Shown: positions 9,938-18,935, counted from the first letter of the stretch. The stretch is 64,000 nt of DNA from Paludibacter propionicigenes WB4 (GCF_000183135.1 NC_014734.1:806001-870000); one strand, 5' to 3'. Translations and numbers: made by a program. Notes: generated from the letters alone by a model not told the origin.

Positions 9938-10786
9938 ATGAAATACTTAGCATCTTTGAAATTAGTGGTTTTTTCTGTTTTCTTTTATCTGATTACCCCC
10001 GTTGTGCTTGGGCAAGATAATAGCGTATACAAAGCAAATAAAGTTGCCGATAAAGTTTGGGCTATAGTAGAAAGTGCCGATACTCCTGTAAATATTTACT
10101 TGGTAGAAGGAAAAGACAGTGCTATGGTTATTGATACGGGGTATGGAAGAGGCGATTTAGTTACTTTTGTAAGAACTTTGACCAAACTTCCACTCATTGT
10201 TGTAAATACGCACGGACATGGTGATCATGACGGAAACGACAGTCAGTTTTCTAAAATTTATGCCCATCCGGCCGATTTTGGAATGATCAATGCGAGCTTT
10301 AACAGAGAAAAACGCAGGAAAACTGTTCTTCCGGGTGAAGTTGTTGCCCCACCTACACTTTCACCTGTAAAAGATGGTTACATATTCAACTTGGGTGGAA
10401 GGAAACTTGAAGTTATTGAGGTTCCCGGACACACTCACGGAAGCATCTGCCTGCTTGATGCCCAAAACAGGATATTATTTGCCGGTGACAATAGCAATAC
10501 TGTTGTATGGCTATTTTTAAGCGATTGTTATCCGTTAGAAGTCTATCTGAAAAGCCTTCAAAAGGTTGAAAAGCGTAGTAATGAATACGATATTGTTATG
10601 CCGGGGCACAACGAACCGCTTCCAAAAGCATTCATAAGTGATCAAATTGGTTGTGTGAAGAGTATTTTAGCCGGTACATGTTCACCTAAACCGTATAACA
10701 AATCGGCATTTACTGCGGGTGCTATGTTGTGTAGATACCAGACAGCCGAAGTTGCTTATGATCCAAACAACCTGAGAGAAAAATAA
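9938..10786 (+). CDS. Secreted metallo-beta-lactamase-fold hydrolase
   Basis: MBL-fold zinc hydrolase. The ATG at 9938 is chosen because a signal peptide follows at once (KLVVFSVFFYLITPVVLGQ). The metal motif HGHGDHDG (HxHxDH), then GHTHGS, GDNS and PGHNEP supply the full set of zinc ligands, so it should be active. About 282 aa, of the general glyoxalase-II-like/class-B-like type. Its substrate is unknown. Its place between GH43 and SGNH esterase genes on the same strand suggests an exported hydrolase acting on an ester or lactone of the same polymer, but this is inference only; a lactonase or a non-carbohydrate role is equally possible. Confidence 0.85.
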   Translation: MKYLASLKLVVFSVFFYLITPVVLGQDNSVYKANKVADKVWAIVESADTPVNIYLVEGKDSAMVIDTGYGRGDLVTFVRTLTKLPLIVVNTHGHGDHDGNDSQFSKIYAHPADFGMINASFNREKRRKTVLPGEVVAPPTLSPVKDGYIFNLGGRKLEVIEVPGHTHGSICLLDAQNRILFAGDNSNTVVWLFLSDCYPLEVYLKSLQKVEKRSNEYDIVMPGHNEPLPKAFISDQIGCVKSILAGTCSPKPYNKSAFTAGAMLCRYQTAEVAYDPNNLREK

Positions 10787-10829
10787 ACTCTAACCATCAG
10801 ACATTTAATAAATTTCTAGCATATTAATC

Positions 10830-12098
10830 ATGACTTATCAATCAAAAACATTTTTTAGTTCCGTTTCTCGAAAATCTAAGTTTAGTTCTTTTTCTTTTAT
10901 TGCAGCTCTTTTGCTGTTTTTAGTACTTTCATTCAATGCTAACGCAGCCAAAAGAAAGGATGCCTCGAAGATATGGGTCGGTACATGGAGTACAGCCCCT
11001 TATTTTGTGGATGCCAACAACAGAGCGCCTGTACCGGGTTTAGCTAATAATAGCTTTCGCCAAATAGTACGTGTATCTGTTGGAGGAGACGTAATACGTT
11101 TTCATTTCACCAATTTATTCAGCAAAAACGATGTTACCTTCAAATCAGTTGGAATAGCGGTTTCAACAGGCGGAAGCTCAATTGACGTTGCTTCGGCAAA
11201 AGTTCTGAAATTTGCCGCAAAAGAAGAAGTCACAATCAAATCTAATGAAGAATTGATCTCAGATCCTATTAAATTTCCCCTGAAACCAGGAATGAAGGTA
11301 GCTATCACCATTTGCTTTGGGGATGCAGGACCCGAAATTGGAGGTCACGCAGCATCGCGTACTACATCGTACCTACTGGAAGGAAATCAACCGCTTACTG
11401 CCGATTTTAGCAAAGCCATTACTACCGATCACTGGTTTGTTACAAGTGGAATTGATGTTATGGCTCCCAAAACAACGGCGGCTATAGCCATTCTGGGCAA
11501 TTCAATTGCGGACGGAAGAGGTTCAGGAACAAGTAAATTCAACCGTTGGTCGGATATTTTATCGGAAAGACTACTTAAGAATCCGGCAACTAAAAATCGT
11601 GCAATATTGAATCTTGGTATAGGCGGTAATTGTGTTGTTCGAGGGGGTCAGGGTGAACCAGCGGCAGTTCGTTTTGATCGTGATATCTTATCACAACAAA
11701 ATGTAAAATGGCTGATTATTTCGGAAGGAATTAATGATATTGGAGGTGTGAGAAGCGCTGATCAGGCAGCAAAAATGGCTAACGACTTGATAGACGCATA
11801 CAAAACAATGATTAATAAAGCTCATGCTAAAGGTATTAAAGTCTATGGAGCCACCATTTTGCCTTTTGCAAAGTCATCATACGATAAAGATTTTCGTCAT
11901 CCTATCAGAGATACCGTGAACAACTGGATTCGTACCAGTGGAAATTTTGATGGAGTAATTGATTTTGAAAAAGTAATGAGCGATCCTCAAAATCCGAACA
12001 CTCTTTTACCGGATTTGCATTCGGGCGATTTTCTGCACCCAAATGAAGCCGGATACAAGGTAATGGGAGAGTTTATTGATCTCAAATTATTCGAATAG
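10830..12098 (+). CDS. Secreted SGNH/GDSL-family esterase
   Basis: 422-aa exported SGNH hydrolase. A hydrophobic segment (residues about 22-42, ending NANA) is the signal peptide. An N-terminal beta domain (about 45-210) precedes the SGNH core. Block I reads ILGNSIADG: the usual GDS is GNS here, but the nucleophile Ser is kept. Block II is GIGGN, block III ISEGINDIGG, and block V DFLHPNEAG holds the catalytic Asp and His. Proteins of this layout deacetylate or de-esterify plant polysaccharides; the neighbours (CE6, CE15, GH43) fit that. A hairpin terminator follows 10 bases after the stop, so it may close the first transcript of the cluster. Confidence 0.88.
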   Translation: MTYQSKTFFSSVSRKSKFSSFSFIAALLLFLVLSFNANAAKRKDASKIWVGTWSTAPYFVDANNRAPVPGLANNSFRQIVRVSVGGDVIRFHFTNLFSKNDVTFKSVGIAVSTGGSSIDVASAKVLKFAAKEEVTIKSNEELISDPIKFPLKPGMKVAITICFGDAGPEIGGHAASRTTSYLLEGNQPLTADFSKAITTDHWFVTSGIDVMAPKTTAAIAILGNSIADGRGSGTSKFNRWSDILSERLLKNPATKNRAILNLGIGGNCVVRGGQGEPAAVRFDRDILSQQNVKWLIISEGINDIGGVRSADQAAKMANDLIDAYKTMINKAHAKGIKVYGATILPFAKSSYDKDFRHPIRDTVNNWIRTSGNFDGVIDFEKVMSDPQNPNTLLPDLHSGDFLHPNEAGYKVMGEFIDLKLFE

Positions 12099-12107
12099 AT
12101 TATTCTT

Positions 12108-12136
12108 AGCTCAAACGAAGCCATTTGAGCTTTTTC
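12108..12136 (+). terminator. Rho-independent terminator after SGNH esterase
   Basis: AGCTCAAA (12108-12115) pairs with TTTGAGCT (12124-12131) across an 8-nt loop and is followed by TTTTT. It could end or attenuate the long upstream transcript before the CE15 gene. Confidence 0.65.
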
Positions 12137-12191
12137 ATCGATAATAATTCTTACTTATATTCAGTTAATCGCAAACTTAAAAGAAAATACC

Positions 12192-13727
12192 ATGAAACGA
12201 ATCATTCTATTAATGTTGATTTTTATCCTTGCAAAGTCAACGTATGCTCAAACTGATAATGGAAATAAATATCCATCTCCTGTAACGTTTACAGCAGAGC
12301 AAGATCAGGATAATATGATGAAGCAGTTGGGCATAAAATCATTACGCCCCGGACCGAGTGGCAATGAAAATGCGCCTAATCATGCCAATTACGACGAATC
12401 AATTGCTAATCCATGTCCTCAGCTGCCCGATATTCTGACTTTGAAGAATGGAAAAAAAGTAACTTCGGCTGATATGTGGTGGAAACTTCGTCGCCCTGAA
12501 ATTGTAGAAGATTTTGAGCGTGAGGTATATGGCAGATTGCCTAAGAAAATTCCTGCTGTAACATGGACTGTGAAAATTACAGACAGAGAATTTGTAGGGC
12601 GTACTCCGGTTATTGCCAAGCAATTGGTAGGTCATGTAGATAACTCCGAGTATCCTTTGATAAACGTGAATATCAATATGGTAGTGGTGCTTCCCACCAA
12701 TGTCAAAGGACCTGTCCCGGTTTTAATCATGTTCGGACCGGCATCATTGCCTTCGCCTGCACAGCCTTCTGCGGAAGATCTGGCTAAAATCAATGCTGCT
12801 TTTAGGGAAATGATGATAAAGAACAATCCTGAAATGAAGGCTGTTCTGGATAAATATCCTGCGTATGCGCCAATTACAAAACTGGCTGGTCCAAGTTTTT
12901 TTGCACCGCCTACTGATGGTAATTCAGCTCCAACCGAACAACTATTGGCAGCAGGTTGGGGATATGCAGCAGTTGATCCCAGCAGTATTCAGGCTGACAA
13001 TGCTGCAGGTCTTACCCGAGGTATCATTGGTTTGGTAAACAAAGGACAACCACGCAAACCCGATGATTGGGGAGCGCTAAGAGCTTGGTCATGGGGTGCT
13101 GCCCGTGCTTTAGACTATCTTGAAACCGATCCTTTGGTTGATGCTAAGAAAGTTGGTATCGAGGGAGTATCGCGTTATGGAAAAGCTGCACTGGTAACTC
13201 TGGCTTTTGAACCCCGGTTCGCAGTGGGTTTGATTGGTTCATCAGGCAAAGGTGGAGCTACGTTGCACCGTCGTGTTTTTGGCGAGGCTGTTGAAAGTCT
13301 GACAGGTGGTGAATATTATTGGATGGCCGGCAATTACATGAAATATGGTGCTTCTGCAGCAACTTTCGGAAGCAAAACAGGCTGTGACCTGCCTGTAGAT
13401 TCACATGAATTGATAGCACTTTGTGCTCCGCGTCTCACATTTATAAGTTATGGTATTCCCGAAAAAGGAGATGCTAAATGGTTGGATCAGACAGGCAGTT
13501 ACATGGCTACTGTTGCAGCAGGAGCTGCTTTTAAATTGCTCGGGGTTAAAGACATCGGCGTTTCAAATGACTATTTAAAGGAAAAAATGCCTCCAATGTT
13601 AACCGGTTTGTTGGAAGGTGAACTAGCCTGGAGACAACACGATGGTGGACATACTGATGCTCCTAATTTTCAACATTTTATTCCTTGGGCAAGTAAAATG
13701 CTCAAGTATAATAAAACAGCGAAATAA
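12192..13727 (+). CDS. CE15 glucuronoyl-esterase-like protein
   Basis: Alpha/beta-hydrolase of the CE15 type (511 aa, signal peptide ending STYAQ). CE15 enzymes cleave the ester between 4-O-methyl-glucuronic acid of xylan and lignin alcohols. The nucleophile elbow is GVSRYGKAA (Ser327), matching the family GCSRxGKGA with Val for Cys. The catalytic His is in HDGGHTDAPN (His487). The region ALCAPRLTFISYG with the following Glu/Asp gives the acid. A conserved early segment (WWKLRRPEIVEDFEREVYGRLP) is typical. As last gene of the one-strand cluster it supports a lignocellulose or glucuronoxylan target. A strong terminator follows. Confidence 0.9.
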   Translation: MKRIILLMLIFILAKSTYAQTDNGNKYPSPVTFTAEQDQDNMMKQLGIKSLRPGPSGNENAPNHANYDESIANPCPQLPDILTLKNGKKVTSADMWWKLRRPEIVEDFEREVYGRLPKKIPAVTWTVKITDREFVGRTPVIAKQLVGHVDNSEYPLINVNINMVVVLPTNVKGPVPVLIMFGPASLPSPAQPSAEDLAKINAAFREMMIKNNPEMKAVLDKYPAYAPITKLAGPSFFAPPTDGNSAPTEQLLAAGWGYAAVDPSSIQADNAAGLTRGIIGLVNKGQPRKPDDWGALRAWSWGAARALDYLETDPLVDAKKVGIEGVSRYGKAALVTLAFEPRFAVGLIGSSGKGGATLHRRVFGEAVESLTGGEYYWMAGNYMKYGASAATFGSKTGCDLPVDSHELIALCAPRLTFISYGIPEKGDAKWLDQTGSYMATVAAGAAFKLLGVKDIGVSNDYLKEKMPPMLTGLLEGELAWRQHDGGHTDAPNFQHFIPWASKMLKYNKTAK

Positions 13728-13755
13728 TCTTACTTAGAAACATATTTTCATCATG

Positions 13756-13801
13756 CCCGGGCTTAAATGTGTACTTTATCACACATTTAAGCCCGGGTTT
13801 T
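13756..13801 (+). terminator. Strong terminator closing the carbohydrate cluster
   Basis: A perfect 17-bp stem (13756-13772 with 13781-13797), 8-nt loop, then TTTT. It marks the 3' end of the secreted enzyme cluster. Confidence 0.9.
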
Positions 13802-13932
13802 GTAAAGTAATCTTTTCATTGAAAAATAAAAATTACTATTTTTGTCAAACATTTCCGGTTCTGTGAAAATCGATTCTAATTAAATACGGATTAAATTTGC
13901 GAGCCGGTTATTCGATTAAAATATTTATATCA

Positions 13933-14667
13933 ATGAAAAAAATAATATCCTATCCGCTCTCAATTATCACAGTTCTGTTGTTTTTTCTGGCTATTTGTTT
14001 ATTTCACCCAATTCAGTATGTTTGCTTCAATCTGTTTGGTTACAAGGCTCATAAAAAAAGCGTGGATATGTTGAATTTTATTCTGCTATACATTCTACTC
14101 GTAAACCTGTCAACTGCCGAAGTAGATAATAAAGTTGATTTACCTGTAAACAAACCACTTATCTTTGTTTCTAATCATCAGGGCTTATATGATATTATAG
14201 GAATCGGTTGGTTTTTAAGAAAATACCACCCGAAATTTGTCAGCAAAATTGAATTAGGGAAAGGAATCCCAAGTGTTTCGTATAATCTAAATCATGGTGG
14301 GTCTGTATTAATTGACCGGAAAGACCCCAAACAAGCGCTGCCTGCGCTGAAAAAAATGGGGGAATATATTGAATCAACAAATCGGTCAGCTGTTATTTTT
14401 CCCGAAGGTACCCGTTCAAGAGATGGAAAACCAGGTAGTTTTGCTGCTAACGGACTGAAAATTTTGTGCAAATACTCTCCCAATGCTTTAGTAGTACCGG
14501 TCACCGTCAACAATTCATGGAAGGTTTTCCGTTACGGCTCATTTCCTCTTGGTATTGGTAACAAGTTGAAATTCATTGTGCATGAACCTATTGCAGTGAA
14601 AGATTATGACTTCAATACTCTTTTTGAAATGACTGAGAAAGCTGTTGTTGCCGATATTGTTTCTTAA
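13933..14667 (+). CDS. PlsC-like 1-acyl-sn-glycerol-3-phosphate acyltransferase
   Basis: Makes phosphatidic acid by acylating lysophosphatidate in the inner membrane. The ATG at 13933 starts a hydrophobic anchor (SIITVLLFFLAICLF) and a second hydrophobic stretch (LNFILLYILLVNL); a TTG at 13897 is possible but less likely. Acyltransferase motif I is NHQGLYD (HX4D), motif III is IFPEGTRSR; SVLIDRKD lies between. About 245 aa, normal for the family. A TATTTTTG box at 13837-13844 is a good -7 element for its promoter. The downstream gene is convergent. Confidence 0.9.
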   Translation: MKKIISYPLSIITVLLFFLAICLFHPIQYVCFNLFGYKAHKKSVDMLNFILLYILLVNLSTAEVDNKVDLPVNKPLIFVSNHQGLYDIIGIGWFLRKYHPKFVSKIELGKGIPSVSYNLNHGGSVLIDRKDPKQALPALKKMGEYIESTNRSAVIFPEGTRSRDGKPGSFAANGLKILCKYSPNALVVPVTVNNSWKVFRYGSFPLGIGNKLKFIVHEPIAVKDYDFNTLFEMTEKAVVADIVS

Positions 14668-14714
14668 TTCTATAAACTAAACATCATCTGAAGTAAATAC
14701 TTCTTTATCAAAGA

Positions 14715-15905
14715 TTAGTCATCTTGTAGAGAATGTTTTCGGCATTCTATTATTACCTTTTGTTCGTTAGCTATTGTACAGGCAAACAGGTAAGTGTCTC
14801 CACCTTCTTTTATTCTCAACTTTTTGCGCAATTCATCCACAGTCATAGGATAGTTGCGTGTTGCAATATTGGCTTTAGGTAAATGTTGCGCCAATTCTTT
14901 GTGTTCTGTTTTGGAATTTCCCCAGGTTTTTATTGTTTCAAATATCCTTCCGGGAAATTGAAGTAATAATTTGGATGATGTATATAAATTGGTATTGGAG
15001 TGTAGTTTATGAATTCCAAAGTTTTTAGATATTGTCTTGAAAGCTCCACTCTTCATCAGCGAAGCATTGGGCTCATAGAGATACTTCTCAATTTCCTGAG
15101 TATACGTAACCCTGACGGATGATTCTTCGTTCAGATCATATTCAAATAGCTGAATTTTCTCATTTTTTAGCAGGTTTACTGCTTTTATGCGGATATTCTG
15201 AGGAGCAGATTGATTCAGAATAAGCAATACTTCCTTACATTCGTTGTCTACACTGATAATATGTACTTCCGAAGTGGTCGACAATTCGCGTATAGCCGCT
15301 GTAATATCCATCATCGGAGATAGTTTTATCATAACTCTCGTGGCTTTTGCCAGCAACTGGTTTGATAATGCTGCAACATCCGGCTCGCAATCAGACAAAA
15401 GGACAACTTTCTTGCCACTGCTACTTCTTCGGGCCGGATCTACGAATATCCAATCCACATGAGTCATGCTTAACAAATACTTTTCCGTTTCGCTATGAAT
15501 CACCTCAATTTGATTTTTACCCAACACGTTGAAATTGTGAGTAGCTAATTCACACAGTTCTTTTTGGCGTTCAACGTAAGTTACCTGCTTAAAACCGTCA
15601 GACATAAAGCAACAATCTACTCCGAATCCTCCGGTAAGATCCGTTAATGAATTTCCTTCGCACAAGCTCGATTTGTATTTAGCCGTTGATTCAGAGGAGG
15701 ATTGCTCAAGCGACAACTGAACAGGATATAGAATATCTTCTGTATTAAAGAAAAGTGGTATTTTCGATTTGACTTTCTGTTTTCCGTTTATCTGACAGAT
15801 TGCCAACGGCATATCTACCATAGGATAGCGTGCAGTCTGAAACGCCAACTGATGTATGTCAGCTGCAATATTTTCTTCAATAAATTGTCTGGTTTCTTTA
15901 TTCAT
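14715..15905 (-). CDS. Class I SAM-dependent methyltransferase with THUMP-like C-terminal domain
   Basis: 396-aa predicted nucleic-acid methyltransferase. An N-terminal helical part (residues 1-90) is followed by a Rossmann core: DLTGGFGVDCC (SAM motif I, about 91), VTYVERQKELCELA, and WIFVDPARRSSSGKKV (motif IV with DPARR). The C-terminal about 100 residues (from EPNASLMKSG to KLRIKEGGD) match the small THUMP-like domain of this Bacteroidota family. The family has no assigned RNA target that I can state. Single gene between convergent plsC and a lipoprotein gene. Confidence 0.82.
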   Translation of the reverse strand: MNKETRQFIEENIAADIHQLAFQTARYPMVDMPLAICQINGKQKVKSKIPLFFNTEDILYPVQLSLEQSSSESTAKYKSSLCEGNSLTDLTGGFGVDCCFMSDGFKQVTYVERQKELCELATHNFNVLGKNQIEVIHSETEKYLLSMTHVDWIFVDPARRSSSGKKVVLLSDCEPDVAALSNQLLAKATRVMIKLSPMMDITAAIRELSTTSEVHIISVDNECKEVLLILNQSAPQNIRIKAVNLLKNEKIQLFEYDLNEESSVRVTYTQEIEKYLYEPNASLMKSGAFKTISKNFGIHKLHSNTNLYTSSKLLLQFPGRIFETIKTWGNSKTEHKELAQHLPKANIATRNYPMTVDELRKKLRIKEGGDTYLFACTIANEQKVIIECRKHSLQDD

Positions 15906-15985
15906 CCGGCATCAATAAATTTCCTTCAAAAGTACATCATTTAATTTATATCAGGAAGAGTGGGAGCGAAGCAGCCGAAAAATCA

Positions 15986-16021
15986 CAAAAAAAGGTGTTT
16001 GAAATTTTTGATTCAAACACC
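15986..16021 (-). terminator. Terminator of the small lipoprotein gene
   Basis: GGTGTTTGAA (15994-16003) pairs with TTCAAACACC (16012-16021). Read on the minus strand the stem is followed by TTTTTTT. Confidence 0.85.
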
Positions 16022-16045
16022 CTCAGAAATCTATTTATTATTTGT

Positions 16046-16453
16046 CTACAATACTACAACTCTGAAATCCATAGCCGATGGCGGATCAACTGCAAAATCA
16101 GAATTTGTAACATAGATATTTATTCTTCCTTCAGAATAGTCAAAATCAATGGTTTGTGTCCACTGTGCTCCGTTAGCATTCTCAAAGTGACGAACATAAG
16201 GTAAATTCTGTTGAGATGTTGAGTTATTTACTATAATATAGGCTATTACAGAACCGGTATTAAATACTGTTGAAGTAATTTCAGGCATATTAAAGTGGCA
16301 TGAGTAATATCTGTTTAGCCCCTGATTATCCACATTTTCTACCCAATCACTGCTTTTTACACTTAGATTAATGGAGTTGAATTGAATTTCTTTCGAATCT
16401 CTACAGGCAACGAATGATAGTGTAACAACAATAAAAAGAAGGAGTTTTTTCAT
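16046..16453 (-). CDS. Small predicted lipoprotein, function unknown
   Basis: 135 aa with a lipoprotein signal (MKKLLLFIVVTLSFVAC). The mature part looks like one beta-sandwich domain (alternating short hydrophobic strands, TSTVFNTGSVIAYIIVN, QTIDFDYSEGRINIYVTNSDF). I do not recognise a family. Single gene with its own terminator. Confidence 0.7.
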   Translation of the reverse strand: MKKLLLFIVVTLSFVACRDSKEIQFNSINLSVKSSDWVENVDNQGLNRYYSCHFNMPEITSTVFNTGSVIAYIIVNNSTSQQNLPYVRHFENANGAQWTQTIDFDYSEGRINIYVTNSDFAVDPPSAMDFRVVVL

Positions 16454-16864
16454 ATCTGATCTTTCTGTTTTTGAGAGTAAAATTTATGTACAGCCGATAT
16501 ATAAATATAATACGAAGTAAAATATTCAATTTCACTTGATTACTATAAGCTAAACTCATTTTATCCGAAAAAATTGTGTGTAATATCAAAAAATATATTT
16601 GCATATATGATAAACATCGGTAAAACCAATACTTCTGTCAGTTATAAAATACCGATCAAGACAGTAAAATGGGACACATTTTAATGACTTGAAGCGATTC
16701 TAACTTCGGAAATAGTGCTTTTTATTGTCGATATTCAGGCTTTATAAACGCAAAAAAGGGCTATTATAGGTGTACATTCCTTTGTTTTGAAAATTATTTT
16801 TGACAATAGATTTCTGAAAATGAATTGTGTAAGGGCTTCCGGCAAAAAATATAAATGACAGGCC
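16454..16864. other. Gene-free spacer
   Basis: About 410 AT-rich bases between the lipoprotein start and the SRP RNA promoter. I see no convincing reading frame or repeat. Confidence 0.5.
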
Positions 16865-16894
16865 TTGTGAATTCGGCAAAAAGCACTACTTTTG
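16865..16894 (+). promoter_or_regulatory. Promoter of SRP RNA/tRNA-Thr
   Basis: TTG (16865-16867), 19 bases, then TACTTTTG (16887-16894): an exact match to the Bacteroidota primary sigma consensus. The predicted start falls at the first bases of the SRP RNA. Confidence 0.85.
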
Positions 16895-16896
16895 TG

Positions 16897-16997
16897 CCGG
16901 GTAAGTCCTACACGACCAGCTCCCTTTGAACTCCCCCAGGGCTTGACCGCAGCAAGGGTAAAAGGTCGTAGCGGTGCGATGTAGGGTGCTTACCCAC
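16897..16997 (+). ncRNA. ffs: Signal recognition particle RNA (4.5S type)
   Basis: Small bacterial SRP RNA, about 100 nt, scaffold for Ffh in co-translational export. The closing stem GGGTAAG (16899-16905) pairs with CTTACCC (16989-16995); next TCCTAC pairs with GTAGGG. The apical part has CAGGGCTTGACCGCAGCAAGGG, the Ffh-binding symmetric and asymmetric loops, and the arms GACCAGC/GTCGTAGC. tRNA-Thr starts within a few bases of its 3' end, so the two are almost certainly one precursor. Confidence 0.93.
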
Positions 16998-16999
16998 TT

Positions 17000-17073
17000 G
17001 CCTCTTTAGCTCAGTTGGCCAGAGCACGTGATTTGTAATCTCGGGGTCGTTGGTTCGAATCCGACAAGAGGCT
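17000..17073 (+). tRNA. tRNA-Thr(TGT)
   Basis: Acceptor GCCTCTT/AAGAGGC, D stem GCTC/GAGC, anticodon loop TTTGTAA with anticodon TGT (reads ACA, Thr), T arm GTTGG-TTCGAAT-CCGAC, discriminator T. The anticodon stem has one T-T mismatch. No CCA is encoded. It is co-transcribed with the SRP RNA. Confidence 0.93.
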
Positions 17074-17080
17074 CAAAAAA

Positions 17081-17111
17081 GGCTTACACAATTATTGTGT
17101 AAGCCTTTTTT
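17081..17111. terminator. Bidirectional terminator between tRNA-Thr and YihY gene
   Basis: GGCTTACACAAT and its complement ATTGTGTAAGCC share a centre base, giving about 10-11 paired bases, with A6 before and T6 after. It serves the RNA genes on plus and the YihY-family gene on minus, which stops at 17112. Confidence 0.9.
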
Positions 17112-18434
17112 CTATAAGTCCTTTATCAGTATATCTTTCAAATGTTCTTCCGACTGCATTTTCATTTCCTGCGTTTTTTGCCAAAACGAATCCAGCAGTT
17201 CATTTTTCTGAGTAAGAAATAATTCTGAACCATGCATATCCAGCTTTGAGTAAAGCTTGTTCACTGTCAGTTTATTGATATCAAACGCAGGAACAAAGGT
17301 TTTCCTGTTCTTTTCGGTTTCTACTTCAATCAAAATTCCTACTTCCACCAGTCTGCTTATAAGCATATTGACTATCCGTATCGGTAACCGGTATTTCTCT
17401 GCTATCTGATCAGATGATAAAGCCGGCTTTTGTTCTTCAAACTGCTTGACAATAACATAAGTAATGAACAGAGTCAGAAAGTTTTTATAGCGTGGACTGA
17501 TGTTATTTGAATCCACCTCATATTCAAAGTTATGCATATTCTGCGAAACGTAAGAAATTTCGGCACCCAGCAAAACAATCAGACACGATATCTGTAACCA
17601 GAGCAAAAGTAAAGGAATAGCAGCAAAACTACCGTAAACAATGTTGTAGCGCGACAAATATACCTGCCCGTTGATATACAGCATTTGAAAAATCTGAAAA
17701 GCTGTTCCGGCTACAATTCCGGCAATCATTGCATTTGAAAATTTTACCCTCGTGTTTGGTATAATCATATACATGCTTGTAAACACTATCCAGTTGATAA
17801 TATAGGGTAAAAATTTCACCCCAAATCTCAAAATCGGGCTCAATACATCGTACACATAAGATTGTTTTAAAGCCGAACTAACATATATGGACAATCCGCC
17901 GGAAAAAACAATCAAAAGCGGAACAACCATGATGCCGGAAAAATAGGTTGAGAATTGTCTGATAAAGGTGCGTTTCTTTTTGACTTGCCAAATGCTATTG
18001 AAAGCTCTCTCCACCTGCATGAACAGGTTCATGACGGACCAAAACAAAATTGCAATACCCACACCGATAAAAAGACCACGCTGGGTAGTAGCTAAATACC
18101 TGTCTACAAAGCCCATTACCGTCGGAGTCATATCTGCCTGACCGATAAAAGTATTGTCAAGTGAACTTTCAATAATTTTTTCTACTCCAAAGCCCTTTCC
18201 GATAGCAATAATAAGAGCAAAAGTAGGAATGATGGCAAAGAGAATGGAATAAGTAAGTGCCGATGCTCTTACATTTAAGTTGTCTACAATAAATCCTCTG
18301 GTTGCTAAAATTATGGTTTTCACCAGACGGTAGGCGTAACGTCGTGATCGTGATAATTCATATTCGGTTATTCGCCAAATGTCATATCTGAGAAAATTAA
18401 TCACCTGAGCGGTAAAATCAACAAATTTCGACAT
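17112..18434 (-). CDS. YihY/BrkB family inner membrane protein
   Basis: 440-aa polytopic membrane protein. After a cytosolic start, about six membrane segments follow (for example ASALTYSILFAIIPTFALII, GLFIGVGIAILFWSVMNLF, IPLLLLWLQISCLIVLLGAEISYV). The last about 140 residues are soluble and end in a winged-helix-like segment (SSDQIAEKYRLPIRIVNMLISRLVEVGIL), a layout seen in Bacteroidota YihY proteins. The old name ribonuclease BN for this family was a misassignment; the function is unknown. Its start codon lies about 50 bases past the RNase P RNA 3' end, on the same strand. Confidence 0.88.
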   Translation of the reverse strand: MSKFVDFTAQVINFLRYDIWRITEYELSRSRRYAYRLVKTIILATRGFIVDNLNVRASALTYSILFAIIPTFALIIAIGKGFGVEKIIESSLDNTFIGQADMTPTVMGFVDRYLATTQRGLFIGVGIAILFWSVMNLFMQVERAFNSIWQVKKKRTFIRQFSTYFSGIMVVPLLIVFSGGLSIYVSSALKQSYVYDVLSPILRFGVKFLPYIINWIVFTSMYMIIPNTRVKFSNAMIAGIVAGTAFQIFQMLYINGQVYLSRYNIVYGSFAAIPLLLLWLQISCLIVLLGAEISYVSQNMHNFEYEVDSNNISPRYKNFLTLFITYVIVKQFEEQKPALSSDQIAEKYRLPIRIVNMLISRLVEVGILIEVETEKNRKTFVPAFDINKLTVNKLYSKLDMHGSELFLTQKNELLDSFWQKTQEMKMQSEEHLKDILIKDL

Positions 18435-18480
18435 AAAAGTAAAGTAGAATATAGTGTGGAAAGAATTTTAAAAAGAAAAT

Positions 18481-18832
18481 AGCAGGTCTGTAAGCCGGGT
18501 TTTGTACTTTGTTTGCACAAAGTGTTTGTCATTTATCTCGAACAAATGTCGCCATTTGCCTTTAGCGATCTACCCCCCGACATCGGGCGAGAAACCCTAC
18601 ATGCGTCGGTATACGTGATCTTGCAACCCATAAGACGTACGGCATCTGATGTTACCATCAAACCCGGTGAGCTTTTACCTCACCTTTTCACCCTTACTCC
18701 GACAAGTCGGAGCGGTTATTTTCTGTTACGCTACTCTGCTCTCACAAACAGCTTCCCGTTAGGAAGTATGGCTCTCTGCGTTGCCCGGACTTTCCTCCAT
18801 TCCTCAAGGGAAAAGCGACAAACCGACCTACT
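18481..18832 (-). ncRNA. rnpB: RNase P RNA (M1-type)
   Basis: Catalytic RNA that trims tRNA 5' ends. On the minus strand the 5' end AGTAGGTC pairs with the 3' end GACCTGCT (P1, 8 bp). The universal GAGGAAAGTCCGGGC and GTAACAGAAAATAAC segments, the ACCGGTGAGC-like P-stem region and the 3' CCCGGCTTACAGACC are all present. About 352 nt, type A. A plus-strand reading frame across it is an artefact. Confidence 0.95.
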
Positions 18833-18841
18833 ATTTAAATG

Positions 18842-18849
18842 CAAAGATA
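18842..18849 (-). promoter_or_regulatory. -7 element of the rnpB promoter
   Basis: TATCTTTG on the minus strand, ten bases before the rnpB 5' end. No clear -33 element is seen. Confidence 0.6.
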
Positions 18850-18935
18850 GAAATAATATTTTAATTCTGTTTTAAAAATATAATGTCTTTTGTTTCAAAC
18901 AATTATATGTGAAGAATAATTTAATTAGAGAAAAA

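Noticed and set aside
17112-18434. Ribonuclease BN
   Set aside because: The name was once given to YihY proteins in error; the sequence is a polytopic membrane protein.
18513-18875. 120-codon plus-strand frame
   Set aside because: It lies almost wholly within the RNase P RNA gene on the other strand.
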